Shown here piece by piece: positions 27,347-36,449 of a stretch of DNA of 64,000 bases. The DNA is from Brevundimonas aurantiaca. GTDB taxonomy: Bacteria > Pseudomonadota > Alphaproteobacteria > Caulobacterales > Caulobacteraceae. The first letter of the stretch is position 1. Every line of letters starts with the position of its first letter. The stretch covers positions 618,316 to 682,315 of the forward strand of contig NZ_JACHOQ010000002.1 of NCBI RefSeq assembly GCF_014199955.1, given 5' to 3'. The position numbers and the translations under genes are program-made. The notes beneath the pieces were generated by a model that worked only from the letters and a program-made list of their open reading frames with translations, did not search any database and was not told where the DNA came from.

Positions 27347-28372
27347 TCAGGCCGGTTTCAGGCGATAGTGGCTGACCGCCCAGGTGCGGCCGCCGTCGTT
27401 GCCGAACAGACCGGCGGTCGCCAGGTAGAAGCGCCGCCACCGCCGGGTCCAAAGCTTGGCGTCCGCCCCATAGGTCTCGCGCATCAGCACGGCGACCCGC
27501 GCGGCGTTGCGGTCCATATTGGCCAGCCAGTGATTGGCGGTCCGGGCGTAATGGCCGCCGTTCCAGGTCCATTCCTCCTCCACCGCAAACAGGTCGGGGA
27601 ACTGCCGGATCAGGCCGCGACTGGGCATGATGCCGCCGGTGAAGAAATGCTGGGCGATGAAGTCGCCGCTGTCGGTGTGATCGAACCGATAGGGGGCGTC
27701 GCGGTGCGTGAAGACATGGATGAACATCCGCCCTTCGGGCTTCAACCAGGACTTCGCCTTGGTCAGCAGGGCGCGCCAGTTGGCCATATGCTCGAACATC
27801 TCGACCGAGACGATCCGGTCGAACCTCTGGTCGGTGTCGAAACGGTTCATGTCCTCGGTCACGACCGTCAGATTGGTCAGACCCCGCGCCCGCGCCTGGG
27901 CTTCGATATGACCCCGCTGGCCGTGGCTGTTCGACACCGCCGTGATCCGCGCCCGAGGATAGGTCTCGGCCATCCACAGCGACAGCGAACCCCAGCCGCA
28001 GCCCATCTCAAGGATGGTTTGCCCGTCCGACAGATCGGCGTGAGCGCAGGTCTCCAGCAGGGCCGCGATCTCGGCCTGGTCCAGCGTCTCCGCTCCCGTC
28101 GGATACAGGCAGCACGAATATTTCAGCCGTTCGCCCAGGCACAGGCGGAAGAACTCTGGCGGCAGTTCGTAGTGCTGGGCGTTGGCGGCGTCGGCGTGTT
28201 CGGCGATGGCGCGCCGGGCCATTTCCGCGGCGAAGGCGGCTTCGTCGTGCGGGCCGTCCTTGTCCAGCCGCCTGCGCGCTTCCGTCACCAGGCTGTCGAT
28301 GGCCGGGCGGGTGATGACGTCCGGGAACGGCGCGTCCTGAAACTGACGGATCGCGACATTGGTCAGGTTCAT
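27347..28372 (-). CDS. Cyclopropane-fatty-acid-synthase-like SAM methyltransferase
   Basis: 341 aa, no membrane segment. The SAM-binding motif is [17 protein letters not shown] (about residue 125). Family signatures also include [32 protein letters not shown] and [14 protein letters not shown]. The enzyme family adds a methylene or methyl to unsaturated acyl chains or related substrates. It is slightly shorter than classical Cfa and belongs to the group often paired with DUF2177, as here. The ATG at 28372 begins the conserved part; the upstream ORF extension is rejected. Divergent from the CoA-transferase genes over a 275-base regulatory gap. Confidence 0.88.
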   Translation of the reverse strand: MNLTNVAIRQFQDAPFPDVITRPAIDSLVTEARRRLDKDGPHDEAAFAAEMARRAIAEHADAANAQHYELPPEFFRLCLGERLKYSCCLYPTGAETLDQAEIAALLETCAHADLSDGQTILEMGCGWGSLSLWMAETYPRARITAVSNSHGQRGHIEAQARARGLTNLTVVTEDMNRFDTDQRFDRIVSVEMFEHMANWRALLTKAKSWLKPEGRMFIHVFTHRDAPYRFDHTDSGDFIAQHFFTGGIMPSRGLIRQFPDLFAVEEEWTWNGGHYARTANHWLANMDRNAARVAVLMRETYGADAKLWTRRWRRFYLATAGLFGNDGGRTWAVSHYRLKPA

Positions 28373-28506
28373 CGGAGGCTCTGATCGGCGGTTGCGGCGG
28401 TTTCGAAAATCATACGCCCGGTGGCCTCTTGCGGATGCTGCGCCGCCCTTGCCGCCTGGATTGCCCTTCCCCACCTCTCCGAAGGTCGCGCGTCTCGAGG
28501 GCAAAT

Positions 28507-28530
28507 CGGACAGTCCGGACACTTCGGACA
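28507..28530. repeat. Three CGGACA repeats at 9-base spacing
   Basis: CGGACA occurs at 28507, 28516 and 28525, in the divergent promoter region between the Cfa-like gene and the CoA-transferase operon. It is followed directly by CTGTTTTTTG. Regular spacing suggests a binding array for a regulator, or chance; no regulator gene is adjacent. Confidence 0.4.
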
Positions 28531-28647
28531 CTGTTTTTTGCCGACAGCCGAACGGTCGAACCATCCCCGGCTTGCCCTGTCGTCCGCGCCGGGTTAGGCG
28601 TGGCCCAACACGCCGATATTCATCAGGCGATGAAAAGAGGGAGAGCG

Positions 28648-29352
28648 ATGGGTAAGATCTACGCTGACGTCACATCCGCGCTGGAGGGTCTGACCTTCGA
28701 CGGCATGACGGTCATGTCCGGCGGCTTCGGCCTGTGCGGCATCCCCGAGAACCTGATCGCCGCCCTGCGCGACAGCGGCGTCAAGGGGCTGACGGTCATC
28801 TCCAACAACGCCGGGGTCGACGGCTTCGGCCTGGGCCAGCTGCTGGGCACTCGCCAGATCGCCAAGATGATCTCGTCCTACGTCGGCGAGAACAAGGAGT
28901 TCGAGCGCCAGTATCTGGCCGGCGAGCTGGAGCTGGAGTTCAACCCCCAGGGCACCCTGGCCGAACGCATCCGCGCCGGCGGCGCCGGCATCCCCGCCTT
29001 CTTCACCGCCACCGGCGTGGGCACCCTGGTCGCCGAGGGCAAGGAAGTCCGCAACTTCAACGGCCGCGACTATGTCATGGAGACCGGCCTGGTCGCCGAC
29101 CTGTCCATCGTCAAGGCCTGGAAGGCCGACGAGCGCGGCAACCTCGTCTTCCGCAAGACCGCCCGCAACTTCAACCCGATGATGGCCACCGCCGGCAAGG
29201 TCACGGTCGTCGAGGTCGAGGAGATCGTTCCCGTCGGTTCTCTGGACCCCGACCACATCCACACCCCGGGCGTCTATGTCGACCGCTTGGTCCAGACCGT
29301 ATCCGAGAAGCGCATCGAACAGCGCACCGTCCGCAGCCGGGAGACCGCATAA
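28648..29352 (+). CDS. scoA: 3-oxoacid CoA-transferase subunit A
   Basis: 234-aa alpha subunit of the succinyl-CoA:3-ketoacid CoA-transferase type, which moves CoA from succinyl-CoA to acetoacetate (ketone-body, leucine or PHB-related metabolism). Signatures: [18 protein letters not shown] (about residues 23-40), [16 protein letters not shown] and [17 protein letters not shown]. The ATG at 28648 has GAGGGAGAG upstream. Its stop TAA overlaps the start of subunit B (TAATG). Substrate specificity within the family is not certain. Confidence 0.95.
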   Translation: MGKIYADVTSALEGLTFDGMTVMSGGFGLCGIPENLIAALRDSGVKGLTVISNNAGVDGFGLGQLLGTRQIAKMISSYVGENKEFERQYLAGELELEFNPQGTLAERIRAGGAGIPAFFTATGVGTLVAEGKEVRNFNGRDYVMETGLVADLSIVKAWKADERGNLVFRKTARNFNPMMATAGKVTVVEVEEIVPVGSLDPDHIHTPGVYVDRLVQTVSEKRIEQRTVRSRETA

Positions 29353-30008
29353 TGCCCCGCACCCGCGAACAACTCGCCGAACGCGCCGCCCAGGAGCTTC
29401 AGGACGGCTTCTACGTGAACCTGGGCATCGGCATCCCCACCCTGGTCGCCAATTACATCCCCGCTGGCATGACCGTGACCCTCCAGTCCGAGAACGGCAT
29501 GCTGGGCATGGGCCCCTTCCCCTATGAGGGCGACGAGGACCCCGATCTGATCAACGCCGGGAAACAGACGATCACCGAGATCCCGGAGTCGTCCTACTTC
29601 AGCAGCGCCGACAGCTTCGCCATGATCCGCGGCGGCCATATCAACCTGTCCATCCTGGGCGCCATGGAGGTGGCCCAGAATGGGGACATCGCCAACTGGA
29701 TGATCCCCGGCAAGCTGGTGAAGGGCATGGGCGGCGCCATGGACCTGGTCGCAGGCGTCAAGCGCGTGGTCGTGGTCATGGAGCACGCCAACAAGCACGG
29801 CCAGTCCAAGGTGCTGAAATCCTGCACCCTTCCCCTCACCGGAACGGGCGTGGTCAGCCGCATCATCACCGACCTGGCGACCTTCGACGTCAAGCCGGAC
29901 GGCGCGGGGCTGGAGCTGATCGAGCTGGCCGAGGGCGTCAACCTGGACGAGGTCGCCGCCAAGACCGAGGCGGTCTATACGGTCTCCGAGGCGCTAAAGG
30001 CGGGCTGA
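29352..30008 (+). CDS. scoB: 3-oxoacid CoA-transferase subunit B
   Basis: 218-aa beta subunit. The catalytic Glu lies in the conserved [11 protein letters not shown] (about residue 47), and the glycine-rich [32 protein letters not shown] and [18 protein letters not shown] are typical. One-base overlap with subunit A implies translational coupling. A chromate-transporter gene follows after 33 bases with its own strong ribosome site, possibly by read-through. Confidence 0.95.
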   Translation: MPRTREQLAERAAQELQDGFYVNLGIGIPTLVANYIPAGMTVTLQSENGMLGMGPFPYEGDEDPDLINAGKQTITEIPESSYFSSADSFAMIRGGHINLSILGAMEVAQNGDIANWMIPGKLVKGMGGAMDLVAGVKRVVVVMEHANKHGQSKVLKSCTLPLTGTGVVSRIITDLATFDVKPDGAGLELIELAEGVNLDEVAAKTEAVYTVSEALKAG

Positions 30009-30041
30009 CCCGGCCCGCGCGACAGACCGGAGGCCAGCGCC

Positions 30042-31229
30042 GTGGATGAACTGGAACCCCAGGTCCCCCACCTGTCCCTGGCGGCCCTCTTCCTGAAATT
30101 CCTCGGTTTCGGCCTCCTGGCCTTCGGCGGGCCTGTGGCCCAGATCGCCATGATCCGTCGCGACCTGGTGGAGCGCGAGCGCTGGATGTCCGGCGCCCGT
30201 TTCAACCGTTTGCTGGCCGTCATGCAGGCCCTGCCGGGGCCCGAGGCGCACGAACTGTGCGTCCACATGGGGATGATGGCGCGGGGCCGTCTCGGCGGCC
30301 TGCTGGCGGGCCTGGGCTTCATGGCGCCCGGCTTCCTCCTGATGCTGGCGGCGGCCTGGGCCTATCAGCGGCTGGTCGCCGACAGCGCCGCCTGGGCCGG
30401 CCCGCTCCTGGGCATGCAGATCGTGGTCCTGGCCCTGATCGTCTGGGCCGTGCGGCGGATCGGACGTCACACGCTTCAGGATCGGCTGCTGTGGCTGGTC
30501 GCGGCCTTCGCCTGCGCCGCCAGCCTGATCGGCGCCCCCTTCTGGATCCCCCTGGTCGCCGGGGGTCTGGTCTACGCCTTCGGCGGTCGGCCCTGGATCG
30601 CCGCAGGCCTCGCCGTCGCCGCCGTCGTTCTGGCCGTTTTCCTGCGCGGCGACGGGGCGTTCTCTACGCCCCTGATCCAACCGACGGGCGCGCCGGCGGG
30701 AGGCCTGGACCTCTTCCTGGCGGGACTGAAGGGCGGCCTGTTGACCTTCGGCGGCGCCTATACGGCCATTCCCTATCTGCGCGCCGACACGGTGGGGCGG
30801 GGCTGGATCTCGGACGGCGCCTTCCTGGACGGGGTCGCCGTCGCCGGCGTCCTGCCCGCCCCCCTGGTGATCTTCGGAACCTTCGTCGGCTATCTGGCGG
30901 GCGGCTGGACCGGCGCCCTGGCGGTGACGGCGGGGATGTTTCTGCCCGCATTCGCCTTTTCGATGATCCTGTTCGAACGACTGGAGGCGGTGGTCGACCA
31001 CCCGCCCCTGCACCGCGCCCTCGCCGGGGTGGCGGCGGCGGTGACCGGCGTCATCGCCGCAACGGCGGTCCAGCTGCTGTGGTCCACCGCCCAGCGCGCC
31101 CCGTCCCTGTGGGGCGCAGGCCTGCTGTTCCTGGTCGCCCTGATCGCGGCCCTGTTCGCCAAGGGCCGCTGGGCGCCGCCGGTCCTGGTCGTTTCGGGCG
31201 CTGTGGGCGGCCGGCTGCTCTTCGGTTGA
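30042..31229 (+). CDS. chrA: ChrA-type chromate transporter (two CHR domains)
   Basis: 395-aa inner-membrane protein of the long-chain CHR family. Two homologous halves are present: the first with FGGPVAQIAMIRRDLVERE and LPGPEAHELCVHMG, the second with GGLLTFGGAYTAIPYLRADT and the matching GVAVAGVLPAPLVIFGTFVG. Long-chain CHR proteins export chromate; many relatives are uncharacterised anion carriers. It starts with GTG (30042) behind CCGGAGG. There is no chrB regulator nearby, so resistance function is likely but unproven. Confidence 0.88.
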   Translation: MDELEPQVPHLSLAALFLKFLGFGLLAFGGPVAQIAMIRRDLVERERWMSGARFNRLLAVMQALPGPEAHELCVHMGMMARGRLGGLLAGLGFMAPGFLLMLAAAWAYQRLVADSAAWAGPLLGMQIVVLALIVWAVRRIGRHTLQDRLLWLVAAFACAASLIGAPFWIPLVAGGLVYAFGGRPWIAAGLAVAAVVLAVFLRGDGAFSTPLIQPTGAPAGGLDLFLAGLKGGLLTFGGAYTAIPYLRADTVGRGWISDGAFLDGVAVAGVLPAPLVIFGTFVGYLAGGWTGALAVTAGMFLPAFAFSMILFERLEAVVDHPPLHRALAGVAAAVTGVIAATAVQLLWSTAQRAPSLWGAGLLFLVALIAALFAKGRWAPPVLVVSGAVGGRLLFG

Positions 31230-31244
31230 GGCGAAGAACCGCCC

Positions 31245-31889
31245 TCAGCGCGCCGAGCGGATGGTCCAGTCGGCGATCTGGGTGTTGATGTCGCGCGTCG
31301 CCGTATCGAAGGCGGCGACGATGGCCGAGACCCGGTTCTCGCTCGCCGGCTGGGTCACGGTGAAGACCCGTTCGACCGAACGTCCCTCTTCCGGCCGGAT
31401 GGCGCCCTCGTCCCGGCGCTCGGGCGTCGAGCGAAGCTGGGCCCTGGCCGTGATGACCACGTCCGGGGTCGCCCCCGGCGCGGCGTAGCGCACCTCAAAG
31501 GTCGTCACCGTGACCTGCAACACGAGCGGCGGCGTGCCCGGCTCGCGTCGGCCCAGCACCCGGATCTGGTCGGCCCGATTGGCGAAGGCCGCCTTCAGAC
31601 TGTCGTCGAACAGGGTCGCAGCCGGCGACACCCAGCGCGCCCCGCCGACATAGGCGGTCTCGGTGCCCGTCACGCCGAGGATGCGGTCGTCGCTGCTGGC
31701 CTCCGGGAACTCAATGCGCCGGATCGACACCGACAGGGGCGCCGGCGTGTCGCCCTCCGCGGACGGCGCATCCATGGGCAGACCGAACCGATACAGTTGC
31801 ACCGGGTCCGGCGTGGACAGCAGCGAACAGCCGCTCAGAGAGACCACGACGCCGGCGACGGCGCCCAGTTGGACCAGGGAACGGATCAC
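31245..31889 (-). CDS. MCE/Mla-associated lipoprotein (ABC-type auxiliary component)
   Basis: 214-aa lipoprotein. The signal peptide ends in the lipobox VSLSGCS (Cys near residue 22). The mature part follows the PqiC / ABC-transporter-auxiliary pattern: PVQLYRFGLP, ISIRRIEFPEAS-like SIRRIEFPEASSDDRIL, YVGGARWVSPAATLFDDSLK and a C-terminal helix (SAIVAAFDTATRDINTQIADW). It overlaps the MlaD-type gene by ATGA. It likely bridges the MCE protein to the outer membrane in phospholipid traffic. Confidence 0.88.
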   Translation of the reverse strand: MIRSLVQLGAVAGVVVSLSGCSLLSTPDPVQLYRFGLPMDAPSAEGDTPAPLSVSIRRIEFPEASSDDRILGVTGTETAYVGGARWVSPAATLFDDSLKAAFANRADQIRVLGRREPGTPPLVLQVTVTTFEVRYAAPGATPDVVITARAQLRSTPERRDEGAIRPEEGRSVERVFTVTQPASENRVSAIVAAFDTATRDINTQIADWTIRSAR

Positions 31890-32824
31890 GGCTGCACCTC
31901 CAGCTCTTTCGATTGCGGTTTGCCGATGAAGTCGCGCGGGCTGGCGCGGACGTCGTCGATCAGGGCCTGCAGCGAGCGCGTCGCCTCCTGCAGCTCCTCG
32001 ATGGTTCCGCTCAGTTGCGGCAGGCTGGAGGTGGCGAAGTCGCCCAGCGGCCGCTCCAGTCCGGTTATCGAGCGATTGGCCGAGGCGATGGCGACCCGCG
32101 CCTCCGCCGTGGCCTGGTTGATGTTGGCGATGGCTTCGCGGCCGTCGGTATTGACGACGGCGCGCATGTCGGCGCCCAGCCCCTGGTATTCCAGTATGGT
32201 GGCGTTGGCGTTCTTCACCGCCTCCTCCAGCTCGGCGAAGATGGCCTTGCGCGCCTCCAGCTCGGTCGTCAGGGCCTCGACGTTTTTCACACTGGTCGAG
32301 AAGCTGCGGATATTGTCGTCGGACATGACCCGGTTGATCCGGTTCAGCGCGTCCACCGTCTGGGCCAGGACCGTGCCGGACCCGCTCAGCAGTTCCGCGA
32401 TCGGCGACGGCTGGCTTTGCAGAACCGGCACCACATTGTCCGGATACTGATCCTTCAGCAGGGCGCTGTTGGGCGAACCCGCAGTGATCTGGATATAGTT
32501 CAGACCCGTGATCCCCTGCGGCTCCAGCTGGGCGCGCGAGGTCACGCGCACCGGCGTCGAGGCGTCCACCCGAACCCGGGCGATGACCTGGTCGCCGCGC
32601 TTGGTGTCGATATTCAGGTCCGTCACCTCGCCCACGCGGATGCCGTTGAAATGCACCTCGCCCCCTTCCGACAGGCCGTTGACCGGCCCGTAGAAGACGA
32701 TGTCGTACAGGTCATAGTCGCTGTTGAACTGCAGCCGGGCCAGCCAGATGGTGAACACCGCCAGGGCCGCCAGAAGGGCGACGGTGGCGATGCCGACGGC
32801 CGCGTAGTGTGCGTCTCTTTCCAT
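31886..32824 (-). CDS. mlaD: MlaD-like MCE-domain protein
   Basis: 312 aa. One N-terminal membrane helix (AAVGIATVALLAALAVFTIWL) anchors a periplasmic MCE domain (about residues 40-120: VFYGPVNGLSEGGEVHFNGI, RVGEVTDLNID, PQGITGLNYIQIT). A long helical C-terminal part follows (about 130-300), which in this family forms a channel or needle-like bundle. It binds and passes phospholipids between the membranes. It lies between the ATPase (12 bases) and the lipoprotein gene (4-base overlap). It is longer than E. coli MlaD, as in other alphaproteobacteria. Confidence 0.92.
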   Translation of the reverse strand: MERDAHYAAVGIATVALLAALAVFTIWLARLQFNSDYDLYDIVFYGPVNGLSEGGEVHFNGIRVGEVTDLNIDTKRGDQVIARVRVDASTPVRVTSRAQLEPQGITGLNYIQITAGSPNSALLKDQYPDNVVPVLQSQPSPIAELLSGSGTVLAQTVDALNRINRVMSDDNIRSFSTSVKNVEALTTELEARKAIFAELEEAVKNANATILEYQGLGADMRAVVNTDGREAIANINQATAEARVAIASANRSITGLERPLGDFATSSLPQLSGTIEELQEATRSLQALIDDVRASPRDFIGKPQSKELEVQP

Positions 32825-32836
32825 ACCTGGCTCTCC

Positions 32837-33622
32837 TCAAGCCGCCTTTGTGGCCGCGCGACCGCGCGGCCCCAGGAAGTATTCCTTGATCCACGGATGG
32901 TCGGAGCCTTCCAGCTCTTTCACCGTGGCCTTTTCGACGACCCGCTTGTCCGCCAACACCGCCACCTTGTCGCAGATGGCGTACAGGCTATCGAGGTCGT
33001 GTGTGATCATGAAGACGGACAGCCCCAGGTCGTCCGACAGCTGACGGATCAGTTCGTCGAAGGCTGCGGCCCCGATCGGGTCCAGGCCCGCCGTCGGCTC
33101 GTCCAGAAAGACCAGTTCGGGGTCAAGAGCCAGGGCTCGCGCCAGACCGGCCCGCTTCTTCATCCCGCCCGACAGTTCGGCGGGCTTCAGGTGATGGTGC
33201 TCGGGCTTCAGCCCCACCATGGCGATCTTCAGCTCGGCCAGCTCATAGATGACGGCCTTGGGCAGTTTGGTGTGTTCGACCAGGGGGGAGGCGACGTTCT
33301 CCAGCACGCTCAGCGACGAAAACAGCGCCCCCTGCTGGAACAGAATGCCGGTCCTGCGCTCGATGTCGGCCGCCTCATCGCTGGTCAGGGTGGCGCGGTC
33401 ATAGCCCAGCACCTTGACCGACCCGCCCTCGGGCTCCTTCAGGCCGATGATGGTGTTCAGCAGCACTGTCTTGCCCGCCCCGGACCCGCCGACCACGCCC
33501 AGCACCTCGCCGCGTTCCAGATCGAGGTCCAGATTCTCATGGATGGTGCGTTCGCCGAATTGGCTCAGCAGACCGCGCACCTCGATCAGGGTCTCGGTCT
33601 TGGCTTGGGGAGCGTCGGTCAT
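32837..33622 (-). CDS. mlaF: MlaF-like ABC transporter ATPase
   Basis: 261-aa ATP-binding subunit. Walker A is GGSGAGKTVLLNTI (about residue 45), the signature is LSGGMKKRAGLARALALD (about 148), and Walker B is LVFLDEPTAGLDPIG, followed by the switch His in MITHDLDSL. It powers the Mla-type lipid transporter with the MlaE-like permease, with which it overlaps by four bases (ATGA). The C-terminus ends in a basic tail. Confidence 0.95.
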   Translation of the reverse strand: MTDAPQAKTETLIEVRGLLSQFGERTIHENLDLDLERGEVLGVVGGSGAGKTVLLNTIIGLKEPEGGSVKVLGYDRATLTSDEAADIERRTGILFQQGALFSSLSVLENVASPLVEHTKLPKAVIYELAELKIAMVGLKPEHHHLKPAELSGGMKKRAGLARALALDPELVFLDEPTAGLDPIGAAAFDELIRQLSDDLGLSVFMITHDLDSLYAICDKVAVLADKRVVEKATVKELEGSDHPWIKEYFLGPRGRAATKAA

Positions 33623-34737
33623 ATGTCCAGCTCCAGGAAGATCAGGGCGAAGACCGCGTCCAGCAGGATGATGGCGAAGATCGCCTGCACCACGGCCGCC
33701 GTCACTCGTCGCCCCAGGCTTTCGACGTCGCCCGCCACCGACATGCCCTGGCGGCAGCCGATGGCCGCGATCACCAGGGCGAAGACCGGCGCCTTCACCA
33801 GACCGACCATCATGTGCTGGGCCATGCTGCCGTCCTCGACCAGACGCTGGAAGAAGAAGGCCGGCCCAAGGTTCAGCGAACTCCAGCAGACGATCAGCCC
33901 GCCGATCAGGCCGCCGATCATGCCCGTAAAGGTCAGCAGCGGCAGCATCAGCACCAGGGCCGCCAAGCGCGGCACCACCAGGGCCTGGAACGGATTGACG
34001 CCCATCACCTGCATGGCGTCGACCTCCTGGTTCATCCGCATCGAGCCGATCTCGGCCGCAAAGGCGGACGCCGACCGCCCGGCCAGCAGGACCGAGGCGA
34101 TCACCACGGCGAACTCGCGGAACATGGCCACGCCGATCAGCTGCACCGCGAACACCTGCGCCCCGAAGTCGGTCAGCAGATCGACGCCGATGAAAGCCAC
34201 CACCGCGCCGATGAAGAAGTTCGTCACCATCACGATCGGAATGGCGTCCAGCCCGGCCCGCTCGCCCTGGCTGACCCAGGCGGGCCAGCGGATGCCGCCC
34301 GGATGTTTGGCGGCCTCGACCACCGCCGCCATCAACCGACCGAGGAAGGCCAAGGACAACATGGCCTCCTGACCGAAGTCGTCAACGCCCCGCCCGATCT
34401 TGGCGAAGCTGCGGGTGAAGGCGTTGGGTCTCTGCGGCGGCGGCTGGCTCTTGCGCTCCAGCGCCTCGATCATCGTGTAGATGCGCCCGGCCTCGGGTCG
34501 GTCCGCCCAGGCCGATTTCGGCACGCCGTGCTGCGAAGCCTTCACCAGGGCCAGGGCGCCGGCCGTATCGAACCGACCCAGGTCGCGGGTGTCCAGGCTC
34601 TCGATCTTCCGCCCGTTCAGATCCTTGTCCAGTCGCTGCGGCAGCCGCCCCAGGGCCGTCGTCGTCCAGTCGCCGACGAGACGAAGCTTCGCCGCGCCGC
34701 CGCCCGCATCCGTGATTTCGTAATCGGTCTGGCTCAT
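33619..34737 (-). CDS. mlaE: MlaE-like permease with N-terminal STAS-type domain
   Basis: About 372 aa. The N-terminal 100 residues form a STAS-like domain (AKLRLVGDWTTTALGRLP ... ESLDTRDLGRFDTAGALALV). The C-terminal MlaE permease part has five to six membrane helices and the signatures FFIGAVVAFIGVDLLTDFGA, SVLLAGRSASAFAAEIGSMR and MNQEVDAMQVMGVNP. The STAS-permease fusion replaces separate MlaB and MlaE, as is usual in alphaproteobacteria. The ATG at 34737 is chosen because the STAS fold starts right after it. It is the first gene of the operon mlaE-mlaF-mlaD-lipoprotein. Confidence 0.93.
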   Translation of the reverse strand: MSQTDYEITDAGGGAAKLRLVGDWTTTALGRLPQRLDKDLNGRKIESLDTRDLGRFDTAGALALVKASQHGVPKSAWADRPEAGRIYTMIEALERKSQPPPQRPNAFTRSFAKIGRGVDDFGQEAMLSLAFLGRLMAAVVEAAKHPGGIRWPAWVSQGERAGLDAIPIVMVTNFFIGAVVAFIGVDLLTDFGAQVFAVQLIGVAMFREFAVVIASVLLAGRSASAFAAEIGSMRMNQEVDAMQVMGVNPFQALVVPRLAALVLMLPLLTFTGMIGGLIGGLIVCWSSLNLGPAFFFQRLVEDGSMAQHMMVGLVKAPVFALVIAAIGCRQGMSVAGDVESLGRRVTAAVVQAIFAIILLDAVFALIFLELDI

Positions 34738-34809
34738 CGCGCCCCGGCAGTCAGAAAGGCCTTCGAACGCTCCCAAGCCGCGCAAGGAACAGCCGAAATA
34801 CCGCCTCGG

Positions 34810-34838
34810 CTAATGGTGAAGCCTTGGACCTTAGTCAA
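34810..34838 (-). promoter_or_regulatory. Candidate promoter of the mla operon
   Basis: On the minus strand TTGACT (complement 34833-34838) and CATTAG (34810-34815) are 17 bases apart, about 72 bases upstream of the mlaE ATG. The -35 is good, the -10 moderate. Confidence 0.4.
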
Positions 34839-34919
34839 CGTGCGATGACATTGGCGCCGTGCTTTCCCCGTGCACTGTGTCGAACCTGCGCGCCTCATCA
34901 CCCCTCCAGCCGCCACGCT

Positions 34920-34941
34920 GGCGGCGTGTTAAAACGCCGCC
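34920..34941 (-). terminator. Hairpin downstream of the SOS operon
   Basis: 8-bp stem GGCGGCGT / ACGCCGCC with loop GTTAAA, 15 bases past the stop of the UdgX gene. There is no T-run, so it is a possible factor-assisted terminator separating the SOS unit from the mla operon. Confidence 0.4.
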
Positions 34942-34955
34942 GACCCGGTTTGGTT

Positions 34956-36449
34956 CTAGGACCGGCTTATAAGCCCACGCGCGGCGATCAGATCATCGAC
35001 AAATCCGCGACGCGCCTCCGCCCGCGAATCCGCATTCGGCAGGCGAAGCAGATAAGAGGGGTGAACGGTGACCATCCCGACCGAGCCGTCGTCCAGAGGC
35101 AGGGCCCGCCCCCGCTCCTTCGTCACGGCCGGCTTGCGACCCAGAACCGCCAGTCCCGCCGTCGCCCCCAGGGCCAGGACCAGCCTGGGGCGGATCAGGC
35201 GACGCTCGGCGTCCAGCCACCAGCGGCAGGCCTGGACCTCGCCCGCGTTCGGGGTCTTGTGCAGCCTTCGCTTCCCGCGCGGCTCATGCTTGAAGTGTTT
35301 GACCGCATTGGTGACATAGACATCGGCGCGTTCGATCCCCGCCTCTTCCAGGGCGGCGTCCAGCACCCCGCCGGCGGGGCCGACGAAGGGCTGGCCGGCC
35401 AGATCCTCCTGATCCCCCGGCTGTTCGCCCACGATCATCAGACGCGCGCCGCTGGGCCCCTCGCCGCAGACCCCCTGGGTGGCGTCGCGATACAGGGGAC
35501 AGCGGCGACAGGCCTGCACCCCGCGCTCGACCTCGCTCAGATCGTCGGGAACCGCATCCGCTGTGGGCCGCGCGGCGTGCAGATCCGGCGCGATCACTCG
35601 GGCGAAACGGGCGTTGGGTTCAGGAGCGGGCTTGGCGACCATGACATCGGTCCGAACCGACGACGCGGCCACCAGTTCCGGGATCAGCCCCGCCTCGGGC
35701 AGGTTCTTCCAGTATCCCTTGGCCATTTCTCCCTTCATCGCCTTCACCTTCAGCCGGGCGGGATTGAAGGTCGAGGCGTAATAGGTCTTCCAAAACGCCT
35801 CGATCTCGTCCTCGGCCGGCGCCATGTCGCGGGTGGCCGGCGGCCCGAAGGCCAGTTGCTCCCCGTCCCAAAACGCCGAGCCGTCCGGCGTCAGGATCGA
35901 CCAGCGCATGGTCGGGAACCGGCGCTGGAAGAAGGGGGCGGTCTTCTCCAGCACCCGATGCGGCGGCTCGAACCAGGCGACCCAGGCCTCGCCCCGCGCA
36001 TCCTCGACCTGCCGGAACCGGACGAAGGCCTTCATCTTGTGCGAGGCCCGGCTGACGGTCTTGGCCCGCTCCATCGCCTCGGCTACGTCCGGGTCGGAGA
36101 TCACCTTCATCAGGTCCGGTTCGTCCCTCAGCCGCCACAGCAGCCGGTACAACAGATCGAACCGGTCGGCGGAGCGGTGCAGGATCACCTCGCGCGCCAG
36201 GTCCACGAAGGCGGCGGGCGCCGAGAAGCCCTTCTCCTTCCGCTCGCCCCCCCCTTGAGGATGACGAGGCGTGGCAGGCGGGTGAGCGACCATAGGCGGC
36301 TCGTCGAACAACCCGCCCTGCCCGGACGCCTCAGCCCCCTCGACCACGAACCGCGCCGCCGCAGGCTCCACTCCGGCCAACCGCATCTCGCGCGCCGCCG
36401 TCCTCCAGGCGTCGAAATCCGTTTCCGACGCCAGCATCGCCGTCCGCAT
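34956..36449 (-). CDS. DUF4130-UdgX fusion, uracil-DNA-binding/repair protein
   Basis: 497 aa. The N-terminal DUF4130 part (about residues 80-250; WRTAAREMRLAGVEP near the start, VDLAREVILHRSADRFDLLY, SHKMKAFVRFRQVEDARGEA) is joined to a C-terminal uracil-DNA glycosylase of the UdgX group. The latter has Fe-S cysteines (QACRRCPLYRDATQGVC), the active-site motif GEQPGDQEDLAGQPFVGPAG (about 338) and the UdgX-specific KRRLHK (about 394). In studied UdgX the His of KRRIH captures the uracil-site sugar covalently. VTVHPSYLLR (about 465) ends the site. Its ATG overlaps the stop of the radical SAM gene (TGATG), so both lie under the LexA box at 37690. Confidence 0.93.
   Translation of the reverse strand: MRTAMLASETDFDAWRTAAREMRLAGVEPAAARFVVEGAEASGQGGLFDEPPMVAHPPATPRHPQGGGERKEKGFSAPAAFVDLAREVILHRSADRFDLLYRLLWRLRDEPDLMKVISDPDVAEAMERAKTVSRASHKMKAFVRFRQVEDARGEAWVAWFEPPHRVLEKTAPFFQRRFPTMRWSILTPDGSAFWDGEQLAFGPPATRDMAPAEDEIEAFWKTYYASTFNPARLKVKAMKGEMAKGYWKNLPEAGLIPELVAASSVRTDVMVAKPAPEPNARFARVIAPDLHAARPTADAVPDDLSEVERGVQACRRCPLYRDATQGVCGEGPSGARLMIVGEQPGDQEDLAGQPFVGPAGGVLDAALEEAGIERADVYVTNAVKHFKHEPRGKRRLHKTPNAGEVQACRWWLDAERRLIRPRLVLALGATAGLAVLGRKPAVTKERGRALPLDDGSVGMVTVHPSYLLRLPNADSRAEARRGFVDDLIAARGLISRS

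Noticed and set aside
31913..34372. 819-codon ORF opposite the mla operon
   Set aside because: Crosses two real genes in antisense and has no recognisable domain.
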